From contig CAVFFT010000060.1 of assembly GCA_963621885.1 (NCBI GenBank), positions 1-14,529 of the forward strand: 14,529 nt of DNA, given 5' to 3'. The position numbers and the translations under genes are program-made. The notes beneath the pieces were generated by a model. It was not told the DNA's origin and did not search any database. It worked only from the letters and a program-made list of their open reading frames with translations. The DNA is from UMGS1519 sp963621885. GTDB lineage: Bacteria; Actinomycetota; Coriobacteriia; Coriobacteriales; Eggerthellaceae. Within the stretch, counting starts at the first letter, position 1. Every line of letters starts with the position of its first letter. Below, in pieces: positions 7,049 through 13,281 of this stretch.

Positions 7049-8269
7049 ATGAATACCGTTGAAGAAGCGATTCAGGAACTTCAGGCAGGCCATCTGATCA
7101 TCGTGGTGGATGATCCCGATCGTGAGAACGAGGGCGACCTCATCTGCGCGGCGCAGGCGGCGACCACCGCGAACGTGAACTTCATGGCGACGCACGCGAA
7201 GGGGCTCATCTGCATGCCGATGAGCGCCGAGATCGCGCACCGCTTGAACTTCGTGCAGATGGTGAGCGAGAACACCGACAACCACGAGACGGCTTTCACG
7301 GTAAGTGTCGACCATGTGGAAACCACGACCGGCATCTCGGCGGTCGAGCGTTCGGTCACCGCCATGAAGGTGGTGAACGAGAGCGCCAAGCCCGAGGACT
7401 TCCGTCGTCCGGGCCATATGTTCCCGCTGGTGGCGCGCCCGGGCGGCGTGCTTGAGCGCAATGGCCATACCGAAGCGACGGTTGACCTGCTCCGTCATGC
7501 GGGCATGAAGCAGGCGGGTTTGTGCTGCGAGATCATGCGCGACGACGGCACGATGATGCGCACCTCGGAGCTTCGGAAGAAGGCCGAGGAATGGGGCCTC
7601 GCCTTCATCTCCATCAAGCAGTTGCAGGATTATTGCCGCGCCCATGACAACCATATGAAAGAGGCGGCGGTGGCGAAGCTGCCTACGAAGTATGGCGAAT
7701 TCACCATTCACGGTTTTGTGAACGACATCACCGGCGAAGAGCATGTGGCGTTGGTGAAGGGCGAGATTGGCAACGGCCGCGACGTGCTTTGCCGCGTGCA
7801 CTCGGAATGCTTGACGGGCGACGTTTTCGGAAGCAAGCGCTGCGATTGCGGCGACCAGCTGCATCGTGCGATGGAGCAGATTGAGGCGGAAGGCCGTGGC
7901 GTCATTCTCTACATGCGCCAGGAGGGGCGCGGCATTGGTCTCATGAACAAGCTGCGCGCCTACAAGCTGCAGGAGGAGGGCATGGATACGGTTGATGCCA
8001 ATGTCGCTCTCGGATTCGAGCCTGACCTGCGGGAATACTGGAGTGGTGCTCAGATTCTTCGCAACCTGGGCTGCCGCACCATCCGCTTGCTCACGAACAA
8101 CCCCGACAAGGTGTACGGGCTTGCCGACTTCAATCTCGAGATTGTCGAGCGCGTGCCCATCCAGATTCCGCCGCAAGAATACGACCGTCGCTATCTGCAG
8201 ACCAAGGCCGCGCGCATGGGCCACATGCTCGACGAGGTTCTGGAGGGCGAAAGCGTCGCGCTGAACTAA
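7049..8269 (+). CDS. ribBA: Bifunctional 3,4-dihydroxy-2-butanone-4-phosphate synthase / GTP cyclohydrolase II
   Basis: 406 residues, the usual fusion length. The RibB half (1 to about 200) makes the four-carbon unit from ribulose 5-phosphate; seen are DDPDRENEGDLICAA at 21-35 and NGHTEATVDL at 138-147. The RibA half (about 205-400) opens GTP, the first committed step; seen are the zinc cysteines in HSECLTGDVFGSKRCDCG (Cys254, Cys265, Cys267) and YMRQEGRGIGL at 288-298. AGGAGGA at 7034-7040 lies 8 nt before the ATG, and the gap from ribE is only 21 bp. Both halves look catalytically intact. One polypeptide thus supplies both entry branches of the pathway. Confidence 0.97.
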   Translation: MNTVEEAIQELQAGHLIIVVDDPDRENEGDLICAAQAATTANVNFMATHAKGLICMPMSAEIAHRLNFVQMVSENTDNHETAFTVSVDHVETTTGISAVERSVTAMKVVNESAKPEDFRRPGHMFPLVARPGGVLERNGHTEATVDLLRHAGMKQAGLCCEIMRDDGTMMRTSELRKKAEEWGLAFISIKQLQDYCRAHDNHMKEAAVAKLPTKYGEFTIHGFVNDITGEEHVALVKGEIGNGRDVLCRVHSECLTGDVFGSKRCDCGDQLHRAMEQIEAEGRGVILYMRQEGRGIGLMNKLRAYKLQEEGMDTVDANVALGFEPDLREYWSGAQILRNLGCRTIRLLTNNPDKVYGLADFNLEIVERVPIQIPPQEYDRRYLQTKAARMGHMLDEVLEGESVALN

Positions 8270-8300
8270 GAAACGAGTCGCCGGCAATTCGCGCGCTTAG

Positions 8301-8409
8301 AACCGCGGCGGAATGCCACCTATGAATTCATGCGGTTGGAACCGCTGCGGAATGCCACCTATGAATTCATGCGGTTGGAACCGCAGCGGAATGCCACCTA
8401 TGAATTCAA
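8301..8409 (+). repeat. 39-bp tandem repeats between ribBA and ribH
   Basis: Two full 39-bp units (8301-8339 and 8340-8378) and a third, truncated unit (8379 to about 8409) are nearly identical. Each contains GAATGCCACCTATGAATTCA. Each junction is a perfect dyad, GCGGTT-GG-AACCGC, and each unit contains the palindrome TGAATTCA. The variable base is in AACCGCNGCGG. The units are contiguous, with no spacers, so this is not a CRISPR array. The length is a multiple of three and all units stay open in one plus-strand and one minus-strand frame. Confidence 0.95.
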
Positions 8410-8417
8410 AACGAACG

Positions 8418-8448
8418 CCGCCCCGGGATGCGAAAAGCCCGGTGGCGG
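8418..8448 (+). other. GC-rich hairpin ahead of ribH
   Basis: CCGCCCCGGG (8418-8427) pairs with CCCGGTGGCGG (8438-8448) to give a 10-bp stem with a one-base bulge and a 10-nt loop. No T-run follows, so it is not a classical terminator. It could be a partial attenuator, an mRNA-stability or processing element, or a relic of the repeat array next to it. Confidence 0.5.
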
Positions 8449-8491
8449 GCCCAAACAATAGCAAGCCAAGCGAAAGCGAAGGAGAGAAATC

Positions 8492-8959
8492 ATGGCAGTG
8501 AAGTATCTGGAAGGCAAGGTCGTCAGCAAGGACATCAAGGTCGCCATCGTGGGCGCCCGCTTCAACGAGTTCATCACGAGCAAGCTGATTGGCGGCGCGG
8601 TTGACGCTCTCGTACGTCACGATGTCAACGAGGACGACATCACGGTGGCTTGGGTGCCCGGCGCCTTCGAGATTCCCCTGGTCGCGCAGAAGATGGCGGA
8701 AAGCGGAAATTACGATGCGGTAATTTGTGTGGGGGCGGTCATTCGTGGCGCGACAAGCCATTACGATATCGTCTGCAATGAGGTTGCGAAGGGCATCGCG
8801 CATGTATCGCTCGACCAGGGCATTCCGGTGATGAATGGCGTGCTGACCACTGACACCATCGAGCAGGCTATCGAGCGTGCGGGCACCAAGGCCGGAAACA
8901 AGGGCTTCGAGTGTGGCACGGGCGCCATCGAAATGGTAAACCTCATTCGGCAGATTTAA
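8492..8959 (+). CDS. ribH: 6,7-dimethyl-8-ribityllumazine synthase
   Basis: 155 residues, the normal family length. Condenses 5-amino-6-ribitylaminouracil with dihydroxybutanone phosphate to form the substrate of riboflavin synthase; family members usually assemble as pentamers or 60-subunit shells. Seen: ARFNEFITSKL at 22-32, WVPGAFEIPL at 54-63, VGAVIRGATSHYD at 80-92 with catalytic His90, and GIPVMNGVLTTD at 110-121. GGAGAG lies a few bases before the ATG. It is separated from ribBA by a 222-bp repeat-bearing gap, in contrast to the tight ribD-ribE-ribBA spacing. Confidence 0.97.
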   Translation: MAVKYLEGKVVSKDIKVAIVGARFNEFITSKLIGGAVDALVRHDVNEDDITVAWVPGAFEIPLVAQKMAESGNYDAVICVGAVIRGATSHYDIVCNEVAKGIAHVSLDQGIPVMNGVLTTDTIEQAIERAGTKAGNKGFECGTGAIEMVNLIRQI

Positions 8960-8973
8960 TGATGAGCGGAGTG

Positions 8974-9013
8974 CCTAAATCGGGTGCGTGACGAATGCGA
9001 CACCCGATTTAGG
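8974..9013 (+). other. Perfect 13-bp inverted repeat just after ribH
   Basis: CCTAAATCGGGTG (8974-8986) and CACCCGATTTAGG (9001-9013) form an unbroken 13-bp stem with a 14-nt loop, starting 15 bp past the ribH stop. No T-run follows on either strand, so it is a weak terminator candidate at best. It may separate expression of ribH from the downstream genes, or protect the rib mRNA 3' end. Confidence 0.6.
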
Positions 9014-9190
9014 GCGCTTGATGAACGGAACGCCCAGCCTGGGCGCTTAATGAACGCGACACTCGATCGGGCGCGTGGGAAGACATCCAGGCTGGGCGCC
9101 CGACGAGACATCCTGGTTGGGCGTGTGACAAGGCACCCAGCAGGACGCTTGAGAAAGCGCCCGATTGGGCTCGCGAAGAGGGGAACGAGA
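8982..9190 (+). repeat. Degenerate 24-30-bp tandem array between ribH and the HAD gene
   Basis: GGGCGC-like unit starts lie at 8982, 9012, 9041, 9069, 9094, 9119, 9143 and 9167. Spacings fall from 30 to 29, 28, 25, 25, 24 and 24. A loose unit is GGGCGCTTGAnGAAnGnnACnCCCAG. The best-matched pair, starting 9069 and 9094, shares GACATCC and GGGCG blocks. The final unit contains the purine-rich GAAGAGGGG that serves the HAD ATG at 9192. Confidence 0.7.
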
Positions 9191-9191
9191 C

Positions 9192-9854
9192 ATGGCGACA
9201 ATCGTATTCGACTTCGACGGAACGCTTCACGACTGCATGCATATCTATCACATCGCGCTGGCGCGGGGCTATCAGTGGCTGGTCGATGCGGGAAAGGCAC
9301 GCCCGCGCACGCTGACGGCGGCGGACATGGAGGCCAATATCGGCCTGATCGCCAAAGAGGCGTGGGCGCGCATGGCGCCGGAGATTCCCTGGGAGGTGTC
9401 GAAGGATGCCGCCGAGCGCGTGTACGAGGAAACGAATCGCCTGATTGACGAGGGCGAGGCGCGGCTGTTCCCCGGTGTTCCGGAAGTGCTTGAGCAGGTG
9501 CATGCGGCGGGCCATACGCTGGTGTTCCTAAGCAACTGCCGAAACGCCTACTGTGATTCGGCGCGCCGCGCGTTTGGCTTCGACCGCTGGTTTTCCGCCT
9601 ACTACACGGCGGAGCAGTTTGGCGGCATTCCGAAGGAGCGCATATTCGAGACCATTCGTGCCGAATTCCCCGCGCCCTATGTTATTGTGGGCGACCGTGA
9701 GAAGGATATCGCGGTAGCGCGGGTTCATAAGCTGCCCGCTATTGGCTGCTTGTACGGCTATGGTTCGCGCGAGGAGTTGCACGAGGCGACCGCTTTCGCC
9801 GAAAAGCCCGCCGATATCCCGTCCCTTATCGAAAAACTCACTATCGTGCGATAA
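9192..9854 (+). CDS. HAD-superfamily phosphatase, phosphoglycolate-phosphatase-like
   Basis: 220-residue cytoplasmic phosphatase. All four HAD motifs are visible: DFDGT with Asp7 and Asp9 (nucleophile and acid/base), FLSN with Ser114, PKER with Lys148, and GDREKD with Asp168/Asp172. A helical C1-type cap lies between motifs I and II (about 15-90). The start at 9192 follows GAAGAGGGG; the open frame continues to 9165 but adds only repeat-encoded residues. It lies downstream of ribH in the FMN-riboswitch operon. HAD phosphatases are known to remove phosphate from the ribitylaminouracil intermediate (YcsE, YitU and YwtE in Bacillus; YigB and YbjI in E. coli), the one step no other gene here covers. 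That role is inference from position; a general phosphoglycolate or nucleotide phosphatase is the alternative. Confidence 0.88.
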   Translation: MATIVFDFDGTLHDCMHIYHIALARGYQWLVDAGKARPRTLTAADMEANIGLIAKEAWARMAPEIPWEVSKDAAERVYEETNRLIDEGEARLFPGVPEVLEQVHAAGHTLVFLSNCRNAYCDSARRAFGFDRWFSAYYTAEQFGGIPKERIFETIRAEFPAPYVIVGDREKDIAVARVHKLPAIGCLYGYGSREELHEATAFAEKPADIPSLIEKLTIVR

Positions 9855-9881
9855 TGGGGAAAAGTGAAGGATGGTGGCGCA

Positions 9882-10199
9882 ATGGGCGAATTACGGACAG
9901 CTGAAGTTGAAGACCTGTTGAAGGTGCTGGTGGGTATTGAAGACACCGACACCGCATTCGCCTTTTTTGAAGACGTGCTCACCATTCGGGAGATTCGCGA
10001 AGTGAGCCAGCGCCTGCAGGTGGCGCGGCTTCTTGACGAGGGAAAACCCTACACGGCAATCGAGAAGCTTTCGGGCGCGTCTGCCACGACCATCGCGCGT
10101 GTGTCGAAGGCTCTGAATTATGGCAGCGGTGGCTATCGCGCAGCGCTTGATATTCTGGCGGCGGAGAAGCCGGCCGAGCCTGCTGAGGCGGCAGAGTAG
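9882..10199 (+). CDS. YerC/YecD family TrpR-related DNA-binding protein
   Basis: 105 residues resembling the TrpR-related YerC/YecD family: a short all-helical protein with a TrpR-type helix-turn-helix. Seen: FFEDVLTIREIREVSQRLQV at about 29-48, the family's most recognisable block, then LLDEGKPYTAIEKLSGASAT and TIARVSKALNYGSGGYR, which covers the recognition helix and the usual NYG end. ATG at 9882 is preferred because it gives the standard N-terminus; an in-frame GTG at 9864 would add six residues. It starts 27 bp after the HAD gene, so it is probably co-transcribed. The residues after about 95 (KPAEPAEAAE) are a low-complexity tail. Its target and ligand are unknown. Confidence 0.88.
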   Translation: MGELRTAEVEDLLKVLVGIEDTDTAFAFFEDVLTIREIREVSQRLQVARLLDEGKPYTAIEKLSGASATTIARVSKALNYGSGGYRAALDILAAEKPAEPAEAAE

Positions 10200-10200
10200 A

Positions 10201-10824
10201 CTAAACCTTGCTTCCCGGTCCGATGCGCGTTCCGTATGACTCCAGTACCAGCTGCGCGCGCGAGCCAATAGCCATGGTGTTCGTCTCGAGAAAATGCGGG
10301 ATGTCGGCGATGGGCAGGGGAAACACCTCGATGAATTCGGAAGGCTCCGTGTGCTGTTCGCCCGTCTTTTCCACCTGCGCACGCACGATGGCCAGGCATT
10401 CTTCCGTCATGCCATTGCTCGAGTAGCTTGGCTGCGGCAAGACCTCAAGCATGGGTGTACCGTCCGCGCGGCGCTTGACGGAATAGCCGGTCTCTTCGCG
10501 GAGCTCGCGATCGACCGCCTCCTCGATGGGCTCGTCGCCCTCAATCAGACCGGCGGGGAAAGCGACGCACCAGCAGTTCAGCGGGTAGCGGAATTCGCGA
10601 ATGAGCAGAATCTCGTCCTGGTCCGTGGTGGCGACAATGCTTACCGCGTCAACGCGGGGCGCGCGGTCACCACGCAGCAGTTCGGCGCGATAGGCGTCGG
10701 GTCCTTTGCGCGAAACCGCGTCGTAGGTCTTTTCGGTGCCATCGGGCAGCTCGAAATGGAGCAGGTATTTCTTGAGCCAGCCATCGCTTAAGAGCTCCAG
10801 CGATTTGAACTGAGGTTGTTCCAT
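10201..10824 (-). CDS. Nudix hydrolase, ADP-ribose pyrophosphatase-like
   Basis: 207 residues. The Nudix box is complete and matches GX5EX7REUXEEXGU: GLIEGDEPIEEAVD followed by RELREETGY, at about residues 92-114. The N-terminal half (ending in AVSIVATTDQDEILLIREFR) and the length fit the NudF/ADP-ribose pyrophosphatase group, which hydrolyses ADP-ribose to AMP and ribose 5-phosphate in the cytoplasm. The substrate is not proved by the box alone. The start at 10824 is chosen because AAGGAGG lies 5 nt upstream; in-frame ATGs at 10851 and 10860 lack such a site. The stop is one base from the stop of the convergent yerC-type gene. Two palindromic repeats lie 41-89 bp upstream and may be its operator. 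Confidence 0.92.
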   Translation of the reverse strand: MEQPQFKSLELLSDGWLKKYLLHFELPDGTEKTYDAVSRKGPDAYRAELLRGDRAPRVDAVSIVATTDQDEILLIREFRYPLNCWCVAFPAGLIEGDEPIEEAVDRELREETGYSVKRRADGTPMLEVLPQPSYSSNGMTEECLAIVRAQVEKTGEQHTEPSEFIEVFPLPIADIPHFLETNTMAIGSRAQLVLESYGTRIGPGSKV

Positions 10825-10859
10825 GCGTGCCTCCTTGTTTTCGATATTCATGGGGCGCA

Positions 10860-10916
10860 AATCCGTTCAATATATTGGACAAATCTTCTGGGAATCCGTT
10901 CAGTATATTGAACAAA
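10860..10916. promoter_or_regulatory. Twin 16-bp palindromes, candidate operator upstream of the Nudix gene
   Basis: GTTCAATATATTGGAC (10865-10880) and GTTCAGTATATTGAAC (10898-10913) are near-perfect dyads offset by 33 bp, about three helical turns. Each sits in a longer direct repeat, AATCCGTTCARTATATTG plus RACAAA. On the minus strand each core contains a -10-like hexamer (TATATT, TATACT), but no good -35 is visible. The AT-rich cores stand out from GC-rich surroundings. This looks like paired binding sites for a dimeric regulator controlling the Nudix gene. Confidence 0.7.
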
Positions 10917-10962
10917 CCGCCTTACAGGGTTTGAAGCGGGTTGCGATAGTCACATAGGTACC

Positions 10963-11010
10963 AGCAAGAACCCTGTTTGCACGATTGCGACAGGGTTCTT
11001 GCTTTGTCTC
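10963..11010 (+). terminator. Strong hairpin between the Nudix and MBL genes
   Basis: AGCAAGAACCCTGT (10963-10976) and ACAGGGTTCTTGCT (10990-11003) form a perfect 14-bp stem with a 13-nt loop. The T-rich tail (TTGTCTCTT) is on the plus-strand side, so it would best stop rightward transcription. On the minus strand it lies 30 bp past the MBL stop, the natural place for that gene's terminator, but lacks a T-run there. It may act in both directions. A further copy of ACAGGGTT at 10924-10931 could compete for the left arm. Confidence 0.65.
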
Positions 11011-11032
11011 TTGGCTGCGGCAGACCGTTCGT

Positions 11033-12019
11033 CTACTTGTGGCGGATTTCGTACTGGTCGGGGTATTCGCCGATGGTCACCAGATGCTTCAGGTAGGTCA
11101 TGGTTGCTCCCACGAGCGCGACCTGGCCAAACAGGGGTCGCTCGCCCCATGGCTTGCGGCGGGGCTGGCAGGTGGTCTGGAAAGCGATTTCCGCGGGGTC
11201 CGTGAGTCCGGTGTCGAGAATCTCGCGCACCTTGTCGAGCTGCCGCTGGTAGTGCGCCTTGATGGCGTCGATGCGTCCGGCAAGGTCGTCGAAGGGCTCG
11301 CCATGGCCCGGCAGAACGATGCGCGCCGGAATATCGTGAATCTTGTCGAGGCTTTCGAGATACTGCCCGAGTTCGTCGGTGTCGGAAGAAAGGACGACAG
11401 AAGGATACTGGTCGCCCATCACATGGTCGCCTGAAACGAAGACGCCGCTAGCGCGATCGAACAGGCAGAGGTGGCTCGGCTCGTGACCCGGCGTCGCATA
11501 CACCTCGAAATGGTAGTCGCCCACATCGAGCGTATCCCCTTCATGCATCGTGGTAAGCGCGATGTCGTCGGTTCCGCGGTCGCGCATGGGCGCCCACCAG
11601 TTCGCGTCGAACTCGTAGGGCGTGCCCTGTTCGCGGCAGACGCGCTCGACCAGCTCGAAGAACGGCTCACCGCACATGATGGGGGTAGAGCGCTGCCGGA
11701 AATCGGTCATGCCGGAATAGACCCGCATGCCCTGGCGCGCGATTTTCGTGAGGCCGGCGACATGGTCGAAGTCGGAATGGGTCAGGTAGACATCGACATC
11801 GCGCCAGCTCACATTCAGACGCGAAAGCGCGGTATCGAGCGCCTCCTTCGACTCCTCGAGGTTCGCGCCCGCGTCGATGAGCAGGCTTCTTTCCGGGCCG
11901 ATGACGATGTAGCTATTCGTCGTGGGCAGCACCTCGGGCACGGGCAGGTCGATGCGGAAAATGTGCGGCGCGACTCTCACCAACGGGTCGCGTTGGCCGC
12001 TTGTGATGGATATGGCCAT
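11033..12019 (-). CDS. Metallo-beta-lactamase-fold hydrolase
   Basis: 328 residues, cytoplasmic (no signal peptide seen). The MBL metal ligands are present: THSDFDH at 80-86, TPGHEPSH at 176-183 with His179, SGDHV with Asp198, and LPGHGEP with His239. The first motif is HxDxDH, with Asp83 where HxHxDH enzymes have the second histidine; this variant occurs in part of the superfamily. The C-terminal half (about 245-328) is an extra helical domain with an Arg-rich segment (PRRKPWGERPLF). Substrate unknown; a glyoxalase-II-like thioesterase or lactonase is possible. ATG at 12019 has only a weak Shine-Dalgarno (GAAG). It lies 28 bp after the 2-hydroxyacid dehydrogenase, so the two are probably one transcript. 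Confidence 0.85.
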   Translation of the reverse strand: MAISITSGQRDPLVRVAPHIFRIDLPVPEVLPTTNSYIVIGPERSLLIDAGANLEESKEALDTALSRLNVSWRDVDVYLTHSDFDHVAGLTKIARQGMRVYSGMTDFRQRSTPIMCGEPFFELVERVCREQGTPYEFDANWWAPMRDRGTDDIALTTMHEGDTLDVGDYHFEVYATPGHEPSHLCLFDRASGVFVSGDHVMGDQYPSVVLSSDTDELGQYLESLDKIHDIPARIVLPGHGEPFDDLAGRIDAIKAHYQRQLDKVREILDTGLTDPAEIAFQTTCQPRRKPWGERPLFGQVALVGATMTYLKHLVTIGEYPDQYEIRHK

Positions 12020-12047
12020 GGAAGGCTTCTTTCTCTTCTCCGGCAGG

Positions 12048-13016
12048 CTATTTGTCGAACACCTGCGGGTTCAGGCAATCGGCGGGACGGCGGCCCTGCA
12101 GCACGTCGATGACCGCCTGCGTTGTGCGGGTGCGCAGCTCAAGGCCCGATTCCTCCGACCAGTAGGCGGCATGCGGCGTGAGCACGGTATGCGGCGCCAA
12201 CAGGATGGGATGCGAGTGGTCGAGCGGTTCGTCCTCGAACACGTCAAGTCCGGCACCCCACAACTCGTCGGCTTCCAGCGCCCGCGCGAGCGCGACGGTG
12301 TCGATGATCGGGCCGCGGGCGGTGTTCACGACGATGGCGCCCTTCTTCATGCGGTGCAGGCGCTCCGCGTTCAGCAGATGATGCGTGTCGGGCGTAAGCG
12401 CGCAGTGGAAGCTTACGACATCGGCGGTCTCAAGCAGGGTGTCGACATCGAGGATGTCGTAGCCTTCAGGCGTGCGCCGTCCGGGCTTGAGCGAACGGGA
12501 GCTGCAGACGACCTTGAACCCGAGGCCGTTCGCCTTGCGGGCGACCGCGCGGCCAATCTCGCCCATGCCTACCACGCCGAAGGTGCGGCCGTGGACCTGT
12601 CCGAGCGGTCGGCGGGCGTGATGGTTCCACAGCCCGCGTCGCATATCGGCATCAAGCTCGTTCGTGCGGCGCAGCACGTCCATCGCGAGCGTGATGGCGT
12701 GGTCGGAAACCACCTCGGTGCCATAGCCGGGATGCGTGCAGACGGCGACGCCGTGGTCGGTCGCGGCGGCGAGGTCGATGGAGTCATAGCCGACGCCGGT
12801 GCGCGAAATCACCTTCAGTTTGGGAAGCGCCTCGAACACCCGACGGGGGAACTCGCCATAGGACGTGATGATGCCGTCGGCATCGGCGGCGTTCTTGATG
12901 ATGTCGTCGGCGTTGCGGCTGTTGAAAATCTCGAGTTCAATGCCGGCTTCTGCCGCCATGCGCTTTTCGATTTCCTGCTCCTCAAAGTCGATTTCGACTA
13001 TCACGATTTTAGGCAT
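12048..13016 (-). CDS. D-isomer-specific 2-hydroxyacid dehydrogenase
   Basis: 322-residue oxidoreductase that interconverts a 2-keto acid and a D-2-hydroxy acid. The substrate domain is split around a Rossmann domain: GVVGMGEIG at 147-155 carries GxGxxG. The catalytic triad is visible as NTARGPIID (Arg234), DVFEDEPL (Glu263) and TPHAAYWSEES (His282). After the second beta strand the sequence is VVCSSRS rather than an acidic residue, which hints at NADP(H) preference; this is inference. The overall style is that of glycerate/hydroxypyruvate and CtBP-like members, but the substrate cannot be told. The start at 13016 follows GGAAGGAA. The open frame continues to 13193 but that part reads as non-homologous. 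It is the first gene of a two-gene unit with the MBL hydrolase. Confidence 0.92.
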   Translation of the reverse strand: MPKIVIVEIDFEEQEIEKRMAAEAGIELEIFNSRNADDIIKNAADADGIITSYGEFPRRVFEALPKLKVISRTGVGYDSIDLAAATDHGVAVCTHPGYGTEVVSDHAITLAMDVLRRTNELDADMRRGLWNHHARRPLGQVHGRTFGVVGMGEIGRAVARKANGLGFKVVCSSRSLKPGRRTPEGYDILDVDTLLETADVVSFHCALTPDTHHLLNAERLHRMKKGAIVVNTARGPIIDTVALARALEADELWGAGLDVFEDEPLDHSHPILLAPHTVLTPHAAYWSEESGLELRTRTTQAVIDVLQGRRPADCLNPQVFDK

Positions 13017-13066
13017 GACGTGGTTCCTTCCCCGTTGTCTGCGTGACGTGCGTGCTATTTGGCACG

Positions 13067-13113
13067 AGTATAGCGCGGGGCTGGGTCCGCACATCTTTTT
13101 GGCAGCAAAGATG
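13067..13113. promoter_or_regulatory. Possible control region of the dehydrogenase-MBL unit
   Basis: On the minus strand a TATACT box lies at 13072-13067, about 50 bp upstream of the dehydrogenase ATG, with no good -35. Just upstream CATCTTT (13092-13098) and AAAGATG (13107-13113) form a 7-bp dyad with an 8-nt gap that could be a regulator site. The rest of the 265-bp divergent gap (13017-13281) shows nothing I can name. Confidence 0.35.
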
Positions 13114-13281
13114 CAGAAGGGTACGGGCGGCAGCCAAACGACCGGCGCAACTCGGGTAATCTTCTGGAAGCTCACCTGCGCCTGTCGTGGCAAAGTGCCT
13201 TACGCTAAGATTGTTTCGAGAAGAACGAATTGCCCTCATAAATGATGGCTTTTTCAGGTGTGGATCGAGACGGGTCGGATA

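Noticed and set aside
7013..8287. 424-codon antisense frame over ribBA
   Set aside because: Typical shadow of GC-rich codon bias; no motifs and no Shine-Dalgarno, while ribBA on the plus strand is unmistakable.
8301..9190. CRISPR array
   Set aside because: Repeats are directly contiguous, or degenerate without unique spacers of constant length, and no cas gene is nearby.
8984..9448. Plus-strand frame through the ribH-HAD repeats
   Set aside because: It overlaps the clear HAD gene in another frame; the last 24-bp units merely keep an 8-residue phase.
10825..10860. Upstream ATGs (10851, 10860) for the Nudix gene
   Set aside because: They lie before the AAGGAGG site that correctly serves ATG 10824.
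13017..13193. N-terminal extension of the 2-hydroxyacid dehydrogenase
   Set aside because: GGAAGGAA precedes the ATG at 13016 and MPKIVIVE is the normal family N-terminus; the extension reads as intergenic sequence.
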